From: Fragum whitleyi | Lineage: Eukaryota > Mollusca > Bivalvia > Cardiida > Cardiidae | Length of the DNA stretch: 64,000 bases | Reading direction: 5' to 3' | NCBI GenBank assembly: GCA_948146395.1 | Contig: OX411548.1 | Coordinates: forward strand, 61,213,020-61,277,019 | Shown here: in pieces, positions 34,786 to 46,895 of the stretch | Layout: each line of letters begins with the position of its first letter | Position numbering within the stretch: the stretch's first letter is position 1 | Made by a program: the position numbers and the translations under genes | The notes under the pieces: model-generated | The model's input: only the letters and a program-made list of their open reading frames with translations | Told to the model about the DNA's origin: nothing | Database searches by the model: none

Positions 34786-35237
34786 CATTCGAAACACCAC
34801 TCGGCCAATCTCACGATCAACCTCGGATGTACATAGACGGACTATTTTTAAAAATTACGGGAAAACCTTGGAATAACTCGTTGGCGTCAGTTGAAATGGC
34901 GTTAGCCCTCGAAACTGGGAGTGAAAACATTCGACGTCGCCAACGCTACCCGTTTAAGTCACTGACGTGAAACCATCTATTCCCAATAAAAAATATCTTG
35001 ATATATTTAAATAACGGCTGATTTTTTTTTAATTTTTGAGAATGATTCGTCATTCTCAAAAATTAAGATTTTTCAGTCGTTATTGACTGTAAAAGATATA
35101 AATCTACAGTGTTAGTTTTTCTTACACTTTTTCCGCCTAACAAAATGCACGATTTTGTTACATAGGATACCCATCCGCCTTACATACATCCGAGGTCTGT
35201 TGCAGTTTACGGAAATGACCGAGTGATGTTCCGAATG
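34786..35237 (+). mobile_element. M3 MITE, duplicate of 14608-15058
   Basis: Same ends and internal hairpin; one extra T in a T-run. Confidence 0.85.
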
Positions 35238-35624
35238 TTGGTCATGCATTTGACTGGTTGCTTCTTTTGACGTCAGTTTATTTCAAGAATCTTAATTATA
35301 ATCTACCCTCTTGCTGTAACCCCTCTGTACATACGATAATAAAACGCCATTTGCTACAATTCGTTTGATCAAAAGCGATAAACATCATTTAAACAAAGAG
35401 AAGTAATCCATTGTTGACTTGTTTGGAAAAATACGTTTGATTTCAGTCCCTTTAGGAAAAAAAGCAACAAGCTCTAAGCAATCTCAGAATCAATTTTTAT
35501 GTTGTCCTATGGCTCATGATGGTTACGAAACAACGTTTTTGCTCAACGAGAGTCGAGAGTGACGAAACATAAACAAACTGGTAAACATGGTAACTTATTT
35601 TACACAATAATGAAAAACTTTTCG

Positions 35625-35940
35625 CGTAAAAGATATCCATTGATTGATTGATTGATTTAATGGAGTTTTACGCAACTTTCAACAGTTTTTTCAGTTATAT
35701 CGCGAAGGCTGGAGCTATTTACAATGGATTCCTGGTATATCTCTCACCAGTACAACCATTGCATTCTTTCCTAGCCTCCAGCTGCTATCTCACATAGGTC
35801 TACGATTATCAACCCATTGGTAAGAGACAAATAATCGGAAAGAATGAGTGCAACCGTCGTGGATCGAACCCGGGACCTCTAGATTGACATTCCGACGCGC
35901 TGCCAACTGCGCTATGACGGCGGCCCGTAAAGGATATCTA
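35625..35940 (-). mobile_element. tRNA-derived SINE with TSD, duplicate of 15446-15761
   Basis: Identical head, body, tail and 15-bp flanking duplications, so the insertion preceded the segmental duplication or was copied with it. Confidence 0.88.
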
Positions 35941-36176
35941 ACAAATATATCAGTCGATGCAATATGATGGCACTCGACTTTTACAAAGACGAACGAAAGG
36001 TTCGGAATGGTCACTCTGGATTTGTCAAAAGTAAAAAAAAAGTTTCACTCTGTCTATAATAGTTCAGTAATTTTCGTATATACATCGCATATACGAGTGA
36101 CAGGACAGCTCAAATAAGTCTTTAAAACTGTAACATATATTTCTTTAAAAATATTGCAAATAAGATAGGTATAAAA

Positions 36177-36443
36177 TATTTGTGTGACCGTTCATGCTAA
36201 AATGGTCATCCAGGAACCCCGTAAAGATGTTTGTAGAAGAGTTTGGTTCAAGTCGAGGTCAACCGGAGGTCGCCATTTTAAATTTGTAATACAGGAGGGT
36301 AGAATGGCCACTTTGGATACCGAAAAAAGGTGATTATTAAACGCCTTGATCCTAGTCAACCTGCACATGCCGCGTAGTCTTACTAGGATCGATACGTTAC
36401 CTAACACACAGATGATCCCTTATCGCGTAACATGTTGCAAATA
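36177..36443 (+). mobile_element. R1-family element with about 92-bp deletion
   Basis: As 15998-16354, but the first palindrome unit is gone. Copy 2 reads GGATACCGAAAAAAGGTGATT where copy 1 has two GAAAAAA words about 92 bp apart, so the loss lies between short direct repeats. Confidence 0.65.
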
Positions 36444-37034
36444 CAATGTTCAGCATTTCTTTGAACTTTTTCATTTTCTTAAAAAATGTCTTTTAAAATG
36501 TCCCATAAACCAAACACAAACGTTGACGCCACTGGATTTATAATGAAGTTCGAGTTAAAATGAGTTCTCAGTAATATCCGGATGATGTTTGAATTGAAAG
36601 AGTTCAATTAAATCGGAAAATAATTAACTCGAAGAAAAAGAGTAAATAGACTTCAATTAAAACATAGTGTACAAAAGTCGGAATCACTTAGGAAATATGA
36701 GGAAAACAAATAAAATGAAAATTGAATTTCTTTTTCTGCCCTTTAAATCTGAACAAGATATCTTTTATAGACACCTAAATGTCGTTACAGCAGTTTGGAT
36801 AAGCTATAGTTATGATATTTTGCCCTCCAACTTACAAAATCTTCGTAGAAATATTTGCTTGGTCTATGAGAAAAAAGCTGACTAAATAGAAAACTAGATT
36901 TTCTTGAAATTATACAGCTCAAAATTTGACGAGAGCCACTTTATAAGCCCTTGATTGTATTTAACCCAGTCCCGCGTTCAACACGTAGACGCTTCAAACA
37001 TGAAGGCGCTAGCCAAAGATGATGCCCACAACAT

Positions 37035-37053
37035 GAACACCTAGAGGGCAGCA
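37035..37053 (+). promoter_or_regulatory. CTCF-like motif, second copy
   Basis: Same ACACCTAGAGGGCAGCAC word as 16955, retained although neighbouring sequence has substitutions and indels. Confidence 0.25.
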
Positions 37054-37303
37054 CCCTTGGCTAGCAAAGATGGAAGACGCTTGAGAAATAGAATCCCGTT
37101 TCGTAAGTGTACTCCCATCGAGCGTTGGGTTCTTAATCTTTGGGTCTTGAATTTGAACCACCGTGAATAACTGCACCATTGACTGTCATAAAAGGGGGTA
37201 TCCGAAAACAGCGAAACGTGCTGGCCTTGCGTGGTTGAACATGGATGATTCACTTGAAAGTAAGGTCATTTAGAATGTTCGTTTCTTATTTTATGTATTT
37301 ATT

Positions 37304-37312
<9 letters not shown>

Positions 37313-37367
<55 letters not shown>
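37313..37367. repeat. (TA)n microsatellite, copy 2 only
   Basis: About 27 TA dinucleotides where copy 1 (17189-17230) has a T-rich tract. A further stretch of roughly 150 bp at about 37435-37590 has no clear counterpart in copy 1. Confidence 0.95.
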
Positions 37368-37370
<3 letters not shown>

Positions 37371-37737
37371 ACTATTTCTATTAAGAAAAAACATCTTTTT
37401 TTGTCTCTAATCAAAGGGATATCTTTTTTTAACAAGGCTTCTTACTAATTTTCATTATATTTCGAGGACTTTGAGTAACACCGTTGAAAGAGCAGACATG
37501 AATATTTCTTTCGTGGTACGATCCAAAAGCAATTGTTTTTTAATTTGGGTTGTCGTCATTCGCGCTTTATATATTGGTTATAATAAAAAAAAAACTTTAC
37601 GGTAAAATCGGATTATAAAATATTCGCATGTGGTATGACCTTTAAAATTAAGGGATTAAAGACAGAAATTGAAAAAAAGATCAAAATAGAGTATATCAAC
37701 ACCATTATAGAATATTAAACAAATCCATAAAATATTT

Positions 37738-37916
37738 CTGGATATTCATAAACCATTCGGGCTTTGTAAATATGACCGATGGAATATCAAACACTCAAAA
37801 TATTTGAAAATCGCGCGATGGCGCCATAAAATACACTTGAGAATGTTACCATAGTGACGAGAAAAGATTTTAATAACTTGTCATATAAATCATCAACTTG
37901 GAATTGAAAAAGAAAT
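37738..37916. other. CNE candidate 1, second copy
   Basis: Counterpart of 17457-17636, almost unchanged, including AAATCGCGCGATGGCGCCAT. Confidence 0.4.
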
Positions 37917-37966
37917 GTTTTGAATGATTTCTGGTTGAATTTAGGCTGTTAACTTCATTACTTCGA

Positions 37967-38035
37967 ATGCTTAAAGCAAAAACACATTATGTGTCTATAC
38001 ATTGTATAGACACATACTTTGTTTTTGCTCCAAGC
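37967..38035. repeat. Hairpin, diverged duplicate of 17687-17754
   Basis: Reads GCTTAAAGCAAAAACACATT and TTGTTTTTGCTCCAAGC; the stem remains pairable despite substitutions. Confidence 0.7.
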
Positions 38036-38254
38036 CCTAGATTTATTTCATTAATCTTAGACTTGTTTTACATTCTCGAATCGGTACGCAAACATTTCGG
38101 ATTACCAGGCAAGTTTGTGCAGTTACCAGCCTGGGAAACTGGTGACATGTCTTTTGAAATTCCCAAATTTTAGAAGATGTGAAGAAGACAGAACTCATAA
38201 AGCTGCTTTTACAACATCTATGTATTCTATCAACGACTATGTACAGTTAAAACA

Positions 38255-38660
38255 TTGTGAAATTGAATAGCTGAATGATATTGAAATGATTTTAGAATGA
38301 AATTGAATAAGTGAGAGGATTGAGATTTGAATTAAATTAAAGGGAGGTAATCCAATATCGCCAATTTTGTTACTGATAAAAATTAGCGATATTTATTACC
38401 TTCTCTTTATATAATACGCAAACAAGTTCTGAAAATAGCTTTTTATGTCTTAACGATCCAATTAGACACTTCAAAATTCTATAGAGTCATTGAAATCATG
38501 AATTTTCCGATTATTTTTAATGTAGTTTGATCCAGTTTTTTTCGGTGAATTTGGATGTTTTTGAATAGTTTGAATGAGTGTCTGGAATGAATGATTGTAG
38601 CGTAGAGTGAGTGACTTAGAATTATTTTGGCCGGAATGAGTGTCAAATTTCATGATGTTT
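38255..38660 (+). mobile_element. R4 repeat, diverged duplicate of 17935-18370
   Basis: AAAGGGAGGTAATCCAATAT retained; the far arm is decayed to TACCTTCTCTTTATA. Confidence 0.6.
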
Positions 38661-39519
38661 TAAACTGTAGCTGTGTTATTGTCAAAAAGAATATTGTCAT
38701 TGTAGGCCAGTCGAGACAACTATCGCTACTGGCTTTCAATTACGAGTTTTCTCCCTTTAATCGTAATATCATATTTTTCCAAAGTGCGCTTATATTCCTA
38801 TATTTGCGTCCATTCCGAAGTATTGAAATATCTAATGAAATAGAAAGTAAGTACTAGAAAGACAGTTCTTTTTCCCTTTTTTTTTTTCAAATCATTGAAT
38901 TTTTCACGAATTTTGAGTTCTTTTCAAATCGAATGCTTAAACATACTCAATCTTACAAATTTTGTACGTTTTCCCCAGAACTCTTTAACACGAATGTTTA
39001 AATTTTAGAACAACGTAAAGACAGAATTTTACAGACTTGCAGACTAAAAAGTGCACAAACGTATAAAGGAAAATGACCATCTCGAATTCTGTAAGAAAAA
39101 AAATCATTTTAACAGATCCTGTCCCTGATATAATCAAAAACTTTCGTCGTACTCAAGCGAGAATTTCCCTAAACAGTCTTAGACTGTAAACTTAGAATTC
39201 AACACCAAAGGTTAACTATTCATTTGAATGCTGTTACCAAACATTTTGATCATATGAGCTTTTATTTATATTCATTCAGTCACAGTTTTGCTAAAGAAAC
39301 AGAGCTTTAATCTCTAGTTGAAGTTTGTATTGATTTTCAAATTAACTTAAGAAAGTTTCCAAAAGAAATCGGAATAAAAAAAAAGGTAAGATTAGAACCT
39401 GTATAAGTATAGAATGTTCACAAAAAATCTTAGATCATATAAATTACTTTGTGATTGGTCGTAGATATTTGATTTTCAGCTGAATGCTTAGTTTTTCTCA
39501 ATAATTTTATTCAAAACTT
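38661..39519. other. Unassigned diverged duplicated sequence
   Basis: Counterpart of 18371-19264 with many indels. No frame is conserved between the copies. Confidence 0.5.
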
Positions 39520-39935
39520 TGATCTGGAATTGGCTGCTTTAAGCAGTTTATACACAATCAATATTATTGACAATCCGAGGGATTGTCAATAGTATTGATC
39601 GTGTATGGAAGATATTGATTTAACTGAACAATAAATTGTTAATACTACTAATTGTCTATTGGCTGCTCCATGTGGTCCATACACGAGAAATATTATTGAC
39701 AATCTAAGGGGTTGTCAATAATATTGATCATGTATAGGCGATATTAATAACAGAAGGATAAACTGATTATCTATACGGTAAATTGTTAATACTATCGATT
39801 GTCTATTGGCTGTTTTAAGCGATCCATACACGAGAAATATTATTGACAATCTAAGGGATTGTCAATTATATTGATCATGTATGGACGATATCAATTTCAG
39901 AAAGATAAACTGAATTAATGCTTTATACGGACCTC
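39520..39935 (+). repeat. Short satellite with GACAATC hairpins, copy 2
   Basis: Three units as in 19265-19690; hairpins TTGACAATC/GATTGTCAA near 39566, 39698 and 39842. Confidence 0.8.
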
Positions 39936-40092
39936 TTCATTCTTTCAATCGATTCCGTTTCAGTTTGTAAAGGAATCAAGTAAAAAAAAAGTTTTCAACT
40001 AAGAAGTCCGTTCCTATGAAATGGCCATTAAAGGCAAAAGGTCTAAAACAGCGACAAAGTTAGGCTATTTTACATATATACAGCAATTTCTT

Positions 40093-40371
40093 CGTTATTT
40101 CTTATCGACTAAATTTCTTCTCAGAAAACTTGCGCCAAACGGTGATTAAGATTTCACAGCAGAAGAAATTTCCCAGATTAAATCGATATTGTCCGAAGCT
40201 ATCCAAATGGAAGGTTTGACCGCGATTGAAAGCACCCTATTAAACATTTTTCGGGCTTCATTTAACAACTCTAACTAACTTTCTGAAAATTCTTTTGTTT
40301 TCCCTGCGAGGGTCGATCAATAAGTGCTTCTTATTTTTGACTAACGTGAGCATGTTTCTTTCGATGTCAAG
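40093..40371. other. CNE candidate 2, second copy
   Basis: Counterpart of 19853-20130 with essentially a single-base indel (ACTTTCTGAA for ACTTCTGAA). Confidence 0.45.
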
Positions 40372-41028
40372 CTGCGAAACTAAAATCCACAAAATGCTTA
40401 AAACTTGAATTTGTTTGTTAAATCTATATGTGAGTTGAATTTGAGGGAAGAAACTTGCTTTTAAATTTGCGTGACTTAAAAAAGAATAAATATTCATTCA
40501 CTTATATATAATTCAATGACATAAAACAAAAATATCATATACGTCCAGTTGTGAAATTGTTGAAATGCCCTGCATGGCATACCTATTATCATGTATCACA
40601 AAATAGTAAAATTCTTTCACAGCTAGGCTATTCATCAACGAGTTTTAATTATACACCAGACTCGAAAGTGGACATCGCAAATTTTGATGAGGTCCATTTA
40701 AGTCTCCAAGATATCAATTATGGCGAAGATGTCTTTAGATTAACGACTTTTGTCTCCTCGTTAGAACAAAAATGACACTGTTTGGTGAGAAATTTGTAAA
40801 ATCAAATGTCCACTATGTGTAATTTACGAGAGTCGTACCTGAAAAAATGATGTGAATTTTATAAGAAGCATCATTAACAAGAGAAAATATCTTGGAAATA
40901 TAACAAATGAGCAAATCATTTTTCCCGTTTAGCACATGAGAAAACAAGACAGAACTAAATTTGAAAACAACAACAACAAAAAACCCAGATCATACTATTT
41001 GAATGGGCTACTTAAACGAAGGGCTAAT

Positions 41029-41833
41029 TTAAGGTAGTGGACCCGTAATAGTTCCTCAGCGTTTCCGAAGAAATAAACTTTAACAGTGTTAACCGAGGTT
41101 CCCTAATGTTTTGCATTAGGAAACCACGGTCAACATCGAGGATACGAGATCAGTATATACAACAGTGGTATAGCGATATCCATTCATCAAGCAAATTATC
41201 ATCGTATTGTCTCTATAAAGTAAACTTTGAAAAGGAAATCTATCTTTCACTTGTTAGCAACAGTAAATATAGACGCGCTTTACCTAAAATTAGATGTTCA
41301 AATCATAAGTTATCTATTGAAACAGGTCGTCATAACAATATAGTTCGAGACTACAGATTGTGTTATTTTTGCTCAATGAATGGCATTGAAGATGAATACC
41401 ATTTTATATTGATTTGTCCAAAATACAGAAGCATGAGAATTGATCTTCTTCCACGTTATTACTGCAGGTGGCCTACAAAGCAAAAGTTTATACAGTTGTT
41501 GAGTAGTTCTTCTGCAGTAATTCTCAATCATCTAGCTTAATTCACTTACCTAGCATTTGAAATGCCTTCCGCAGTATGATGTTTAATCTTTGTCTGCTTT
41601 TCTCACTACACTGTATAGATTTTACTTGTACCTTAAACGTCTATATTTCAAAGTTTTGTGTCAATTTGTCATAACATGTTTCTATTCATTGTACTGAGAT
41701 ATTGTAATTATGTTCAGCCTATTGAAGGCAATGGAACTTTTGTTTTTTGCCGAATAAAATATTTGACTTGACTTGACTTGATGGTGAAAGTTTGCCGAAA
41801 TGCTGCGGATCTATTACGGTTCCACTACCTTAA
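41029..41833. mobile_element. TTAA-flanked MITE disrupted by a LINE fragment
   Basis: Ends GGTAGTGGACCCGTAATAG (41033) and CTATTACGGTTCCACTACC (to 41829), flanked by TTAA at 41029-41032 and 41830-41833. The left half matches 962-1070 and the right half 1070-1118. The middle is a LINE 3' fragment (about 41137-41780). Copy 1 has the empty site near 21190. Confidence 0.88.
41137..41780 (+). pseudogene. LINE 3' fragment with carboxy-terminal zinc-finger-like end
   Basis: 5'-truncated. The frame runs open to 41540 and encodes about 130 residues of LINE origin after the MITE sequence. It contains KLSIETGR, as the 23776-25068 frame has PVETGR, and a C-X2-C-X9-H-X4-C motif (C86, C89, H99, C104 of the frame from 41106), identical in spacing to that LINE. 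A 240-bp 3' UTR ends in GCCGAATAAAATATTTGAC and an ACTTG pentamer tail at 41763-41780. It lies inside the MITE at 41029-41833, so it inserted after it. Endonuclease and RT are absent. The two LINE fragments differ in sequence and tail, so they are different families or subfamilies. Confidence 0.75.
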
Positions 41834-42084
41834 ATAAAACTTTTGCGGGCAACAAGACAGTTACATACATTTTTAGCGGTTATTTTCATTAAAATTCCCG
41901 CTTATATGAAATGCTACAGGTTTAATGAAGTCTTAAAGTGAGAATTGAAAAGATGAAAACCTTGTTTTTTTGTGCAGTTTGAAACAGATGGATATCTTAA
42001 CTGACGGTGAACACGTCCAATTCTGTTTTGTTTTATTGAATATTATTGAATATTATATTGCTTTTTATCTAGCCGGCTGTTACC

Positions 42085-42189
42085 TTGGACAAAACATTCT
42101 ATCTAATTTTTATTACGTAGATATAACGAAGATAGTACATACATGTATTCTATAGCTTTTCAAAAATGAAAACTTGACGCTTCCAAACT
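42085..42189. other. Unassigned sequence just outside the duplication
   Basis: Single-copy flank beginning TTGGACAAAACATTC; nothing recognised. Confidence 0.5.
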
Positions 42190-42336
42190 TTCAGTGCAGT
42201 TTGTAGCGCGTCGGAGTGTCAATCTTGATGTCCCGAATTCGATTTCCGACGCCGGCATTCGTTTTTTCCGACTATTTTTCTCCCGCCAATGGGTCGATAA
42301 TCGTAGACCTATATGGGATAGCAGCTGGAGGCAAGG
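42190..42336 (+). mobile_element. tRNA-derived SINE, 5' half
   Basis: TTGTAGCGCGTCGGAGTGTC and CCCGAATTCGATTTCCGAC (box B region) are followed by CGCCAATGGGTCGATAATCG, TAGACCTATATGGGATAGCA and GCTGGAGGCAAGGACCAG. Same order as the SINE at 15461-15746; the 3' half is missing. Confidence 0.65.
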
Positions 42337-43377
42337 ACCAGTTTAATATGAAAGTCTTGGATCTTTAAATATTTTGCTTAACATATAATACTGTAGGTGA
42401 AATGGCGTAATTACATAACATTACATTATTGTGTCATTTTCAATTATTTGCATTTTCTTACACTTTAGTGCAATCTCACCAGCTGCAGAATCAACCATGT
42501 CAACATAAATATTGAGCGGGATTATTTCACTTCCACGGCCCAGATCGTATTATAGTACCTCAGTAAATGTCAAGCCTGTACCTGTAGAACATCATATAAA
42601 AAGACCTTTCGAATAAGCATACAGTTCTGTGAATAATGCTGTATTTGACGTTTTCAGCTCAGCCCTTTTTTGGACCGAATATGATTTTTTTCGAATCCGG
42701 AATAATATGGACACTAGAGAATAAAGTGAAATGCATCTTCAAAATCTCGCCAAGTGCAAGTCTGACAGTCTATCATTAATGTGTTTCTTTGCTTGTTTTT
42801 AAAACTTATCTATTCTTAGTTAATGAGAATAAAGTCGTAATTGACCTATATATGGTTTAGTCCTTGAAGGGAATTCGAAAAAATGGCCGCCATAACAAAG
42901 CCATGTGATCTGTTCTACTTGCGGAAAGAACGCAATCCCTGTATTCAAAGCAACAAGAGGCGAACAAAAATGTCCAATTAAATATACATGTATAAGGCGA
43001 TTTTATCACGAAATTCCAAAAGACAGAAATTTCTGAGAGGGTTGCAACAAAATTCTCATTAAATATAAAAAAAGACGAAAAAGCCATCTAAATGAGAAAC
43101 TTTAAGAAGTAATCTATAATGGTCAGTGGGAGACAAAAACAATTTGCCCGGCGGTCAATCTTCTCTCCCAATTTTATTCCACATCTTCTAAACTCATTTT
43201 TCAATTTCCAACGATCTGTCATTAGCGAAATGTCCAGTTTTTGGCCGGGAGATTTCTGGAAGTTCACCCACTCTTTGCATCCCCGATAGATAAAAATGAT
43301 GCCGTCCTGAACTCAAATTCGGGCATGATTACACAAAAACTAAGGGATGTGCTTGTTTGTTTTGCTTTAATTTTAAT
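42337..43377. other. Unassigned sequence
   Basis: No gene seen; the minus frame at 42857-43087 has no recognised features. Confidence 0.5.
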
Positions 43378-43443
43378 CAGATGATCTTGATTTAAGATCA
43401 GACTGCACTGAGGTGCAGTCGGATCTTAAATCAATATCGTCTG
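43378..43443. repeat. Palindrome with 33-bp arms
   Basis: CAGATGATCTTGATTTAAG pairs with CTTAAATCAATATCGTCTG, and GACTGCACTGAGGTGCAGTC forms the centre with almost no loop. Confidence 0.75.
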
Positions 43444-43579
43444 CATTGAGTTGAATTTATAACGGACAAGTTTTCAAGAATTTCCGTCCTGCAAACATCG
43501 CGGGTCAGTTCCGCGGACAGTGGCTATCGATTGCCTCCATCGATTTAAACTTCTTTCCTTGGAGTTTTATACCGCGCAC

Positions 43580-43642
43580 GATTTCATTATATTTAATGTT
43601 CAATTATGACTTGTTGCTATGGGGACGGAATATGATAGACTT
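43580..43642 (+). promoter_or_regulatory. Block related to 56825-56890, X-box-like
   Basis: ACGATTTCATTATATTTAATG continues as TTCAATTATGACTTGTTGCT and ATGGGGAC. A similar series occurs at 56825-56890. GTTGCTATGGGGAC is a weak match to the RFX X-box. Relationship seen by eye; function inferred. Confidence 0.3.
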
Positions 43643-45458
43643 TCCTCCCCGAAACTTATTAGCTTATGTTTCAAGTTTATGAGAAATGGCTTTCATATCT
43701 CACACCGGTCAGTGTTAGACCGGGACATATGAATTGGCATTTGTAAATGTTCTTTTGAAAAATGTTTTTTCATTTATCCAGATTTTCCAAAAGTTATTTT
43801 TTAGGAATATAATTAATCCCCACTTAATTTCGTGTTTTGTTTAATACGGTAACCATTTTTTGCTTTTTTCTTCTTAAATCAATACAATGAAAATCTTTTA
43901 AACTCAATTAAAAAATATATATATTCATATTCAATTTTTTTTATTTGTTTAAAAAATCCAGTTATAGGATTGTCACCAAGAACATACATACAATAAATAT
44001 ATAAGACAGAACTTATCAAGAAGGTATATCAGATGGGTAAATAATCTATGAGCCGATATAGATTACCAGCATACATATCAAGAGCCAGAGTCAAATCCTG
44101 ATAGTGTAACTCAAAATCATTGCAACAAGAAGCTTGAAGAAAGCTGTTACGGCTAAGCTTAAAAATCTCAATCACAATACTTTCCCAAAGTTAATCATTT
44201 ATTATATATATTAATATATAATATTTATAATTAATTTTATGGTATCTATGACCAATTATAACGATGACCCTTAAAACATTTATGAAAGACTTGACTTTGA
44301 TAATCTCGGTTTAAAAACAATATTCAACCGAAAACAGTTGTTACAATTAGATTTAAAAAGCGGCGGGGGTGTCTTCTTTTTTCTAGGGTTTTTTTTTTTT
44401 CAAATCATTGATAGAAAGATCATTTCAATAGCTCGCTAGGATTTTTATTTATCTATTTATTTATTTTAGAATTTACGCTTTCAAGATAATGAAAATGAAA
44501 ATAATGCCTTTAGTGATTTACAACATGTCCCGTACGTATTTCAATACTTTTGAACCATATTCGGGAAAAAAAGAAAAGATTTTAGGGGAAAACTAACGGT
44601 CGAAGGACTGGTCATTTGGTCATTTTTGAGGTTACGGGTTAAGAGAAATTGGAGATGATGCTTCGCGTGCGTCTTTCGGATGATTCGCTCTTAGAATTCA
44701 ATACAGCGTCCGGTGCCAAATAAATAGATTAAATTCCTTGGTAGTAGGAAATTGTAGGCACCGGTCAAACTAGAATTCCGTGACTAAAATTCTTGAACCA
44801 TATTAAAACCTCGGACCAGACACTTAGCTTCTTTCATTAAGTAATGTCGCGGTAAAAAGGATAATTTCCGTGAGATGTGCGCTTTTGCGGAGAAAACAAT
44901 CTCAAACAATCCAAGCTTTTAAGAGTTGCAATTCGTCCGGGGAGAGTTTGATGGATTGCCGTGAAATGAGAATTAATATAAGTAAAATATAATTTGTCCA
45001 CTGTCCAGTCCCAGACGATGCGAGGTTGACGTGCTTTCAATATTCATTTCGTCCTGCCAAAAAAAAGATACTGGACAGAGAAAAACAGAGAAACTAAAAT
45101 GACCTTTCCTACAAAGACGTTCAGTTAAAGAAACTTGATATGACTGCTCATGATCAAAGTTTCAAAGGGCAATAAATCTTTAGAAATTATGTTAAAGGCT
45201 AAACCTATTTCAAATACATACACTTGCATTGACCACTGTATGAGATATAGATTTGGTCTCATTTCAATTTTAAGGGCGTATCGATTGCATTTGGCGAAAT
45301 ATTCACTTCTAATCGCGTATAATAATCACTTTGTAGATTATTTCTTCTTTAAACCAACTTTCTTTCGCTTGTGTGCAAATTGCAAATACTTTGCTTTGAA
45401 GAATGGTAATGATTCAAACAACCATCGAGTTAAAAAATCATTCTAATCGTTCACAGTT
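43643..45458. other. Unassigned, partly unique-looking sequence
   Basis: No gene seen. Around 44680-44790 GTGCCAAATAAATAG and an inverted GGTGCC/GGCACC pair occur; 44820-45060 is less AT-rich. No exon could be supported. Confidence 0.45.
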
Positions 45459-45532
45459 AACAGAAACGTTGCATTTTGTCTAAAAAGAAGAAACCGGTTT
45501 CTTCTTTTTAAACAAAATTCCAAATATCTGTT
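45459..45532. repeat. Hairpin with 37-bp arms
   Basis: AACAGAAACGTTGCATTTTG and CTAAAAAGAAGAAACC pair with GGTTTCTTCTTTTTAAAC and AAAATTCCAAATATCTGTT; the centre AAACCGGTTT is loop-free. Confidence 0.75.
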
Positions 45533-46130
45533 AAAGATACGTTGAGGATGATTTGTCTTATTTTCTCGTGGAACATGGATCAATCTCCAAATTTCCAAGA
45601 ATCTATCTGGAGGAGAGCGAACATTAATATTCAAGAAGGTCCGGTCACTCGTTTACACAATTTGATTGAATGATATTTGTCAAACATCAGCAAACTTTAG
45701 ACAGGCACTCTGTGTCCGGAATTCCACTGCGTCCATTGAAAATAATTAGCCTTGTCCGGCCCTGTTAGTGCTTTGATTGGCCTCGTGAATTTTAGAGGGA
45801 AATAGAAAATATTCAGTAGAAAACTGATGTATCAATTTGTGAATTTGTAAGAAGTTATCTTGTTTTTTGTGGATACGTATAAGTTTAGTCCTCTTTTTCC
45901 GTTTATCATTTTGTCTCTTCTTTCTGACTTGTGTATTTGACCATATTTCCCAAGAGAATTTATTCAAAACTTCATTAGGAAATTGCAAAAAAAGAAACCA
46001 TAAAAACATAGAAAGGTATTTGAAACATTGTTGACCTGTCACTCATTATTTTCGTCAACTTTCGTTAATATCCGTGAGGGTATTAAAAGAATTTTATTTT
46101 AAGATCAAATTAAACAATGCAATCATTATT
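45533..46130. other. Unassigned unique-looking sequence
   Basis: No gene supported. The mixed-composition stretch 45540-45790 stands out from the AT-rich surroundings. Confidence 0.4.
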
Positions 46131-46220
46131 ATTGGGTCCATAGTGTAGTGGTCTTAACCGTTTGCCTATCAGAGTTATAGAACTAACAGACTCGGTTCGA
46201 ATACGCACGCAGTCGGATAC
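46131..46220 (+). mobile_element. tRNA-like sequence, probable SINE head
   Basis: GGGTCCATAGTGTAGTGGTC (box A-like) and CTCGGTTCGAATACGC (box B-like) have tRNA spacing. Acceptor and anticodon stems do not pair properly, so this is a pseudo-tRNA or SINE head rather than a tRNA gene. Confidence 0.5.
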
Positions 46221-46487
46221 AGTAATTTTTCCCAAATCGTTTAAACTTTAATTTATTTTTGAATAAAGGAACAGTATATTGACTCTTAAATATCTTGTTT
46301 GTAATATTCTATTTTGAAAGTTTTTTTTCTTAATCAAATCTCGCATTACTTTAATTAGATTAGTTCAGGGAGAGGAACCATAGTGACGAATGTACTCAAT
46401 GTATAGGCAAACATTTTAAGATATGTTCACTTAAAATGCATTCGACATATTTTACAGGATGGTTTAAGAGAACTGGTTGATAAAGCA

Positions 46488-46895
46488 CCATAGTCCAGTC
46501 AAAATAGCGAAATATGGCCTCAACCCAAAACAAATTGCAACAAAAACGTTCTTGAGTTTTTTGAGTAGCTTGACCCTCCCTAGATGACATACTTAAAATA
46601 GGACAAAATCGGAAGATACGTATTATGATTTTTCAATACATTTTGATACCCACTAGTAATGCCTATAGTACAACCAATTTGATGAGAATATTGTGTAATA
46701 TACCTGGAATAAAACTGATTTGTGCAAGCAAAACTTATCAAATATCCTTTGAATTATCTCTAGAAATGCAACCACAACTTTTATCGATGGTTTGAGTAAA
46801 ATGTATGGCATTTTAAACATAAAAAGACAAATTCAAATTAATTTTACCCCACCCACTTGATTTAACATTAGAATGGATAGAAAAATAGCTTGTGG
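46488..46895 (+). repeat. Left arm of a 4.2-kb-spaced inverted repeat pair
   Basis: TAGTCCAGTCAAAATAGCG, CCCAAAACAAATTGCAACAA, AGGACAAAATCGGAAGATAC and TTTACCCCACCCACTTGATT occur in the same order in the reverse complement of 50308-50690. Identity is patchy, strongest around GACAAAATCGGAAGATACGT. Confidence 0.75.

Larger units (their letters stand above)
21443..42084 (+). repeat. Tandem segmental duplication, copy 2 (about 20.6 kb)
   Basis: Begins at the junction GGCTGTTACCCCAATAAACG, where the left side matches the end of the unit (42061-42084) and the right side its beginning (5416 onward). Longer than copy 1 because of a 4.9-kb segment at 22856-27747, a LINE-bearing MITE at 41029-41833 and a TA array. 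It ends at GGCTGTTACC; TTGGACAAAACATTC beyond 42084 is not found in copy 1. Confidence 0.95.

Noticed and set aside
43378..43443. microRNA precursor
   Set aside because: The palindrome has almost no terminal loop and near-perfect arms, unlike a miRNA hairpin; it is more like a foldback repeat.
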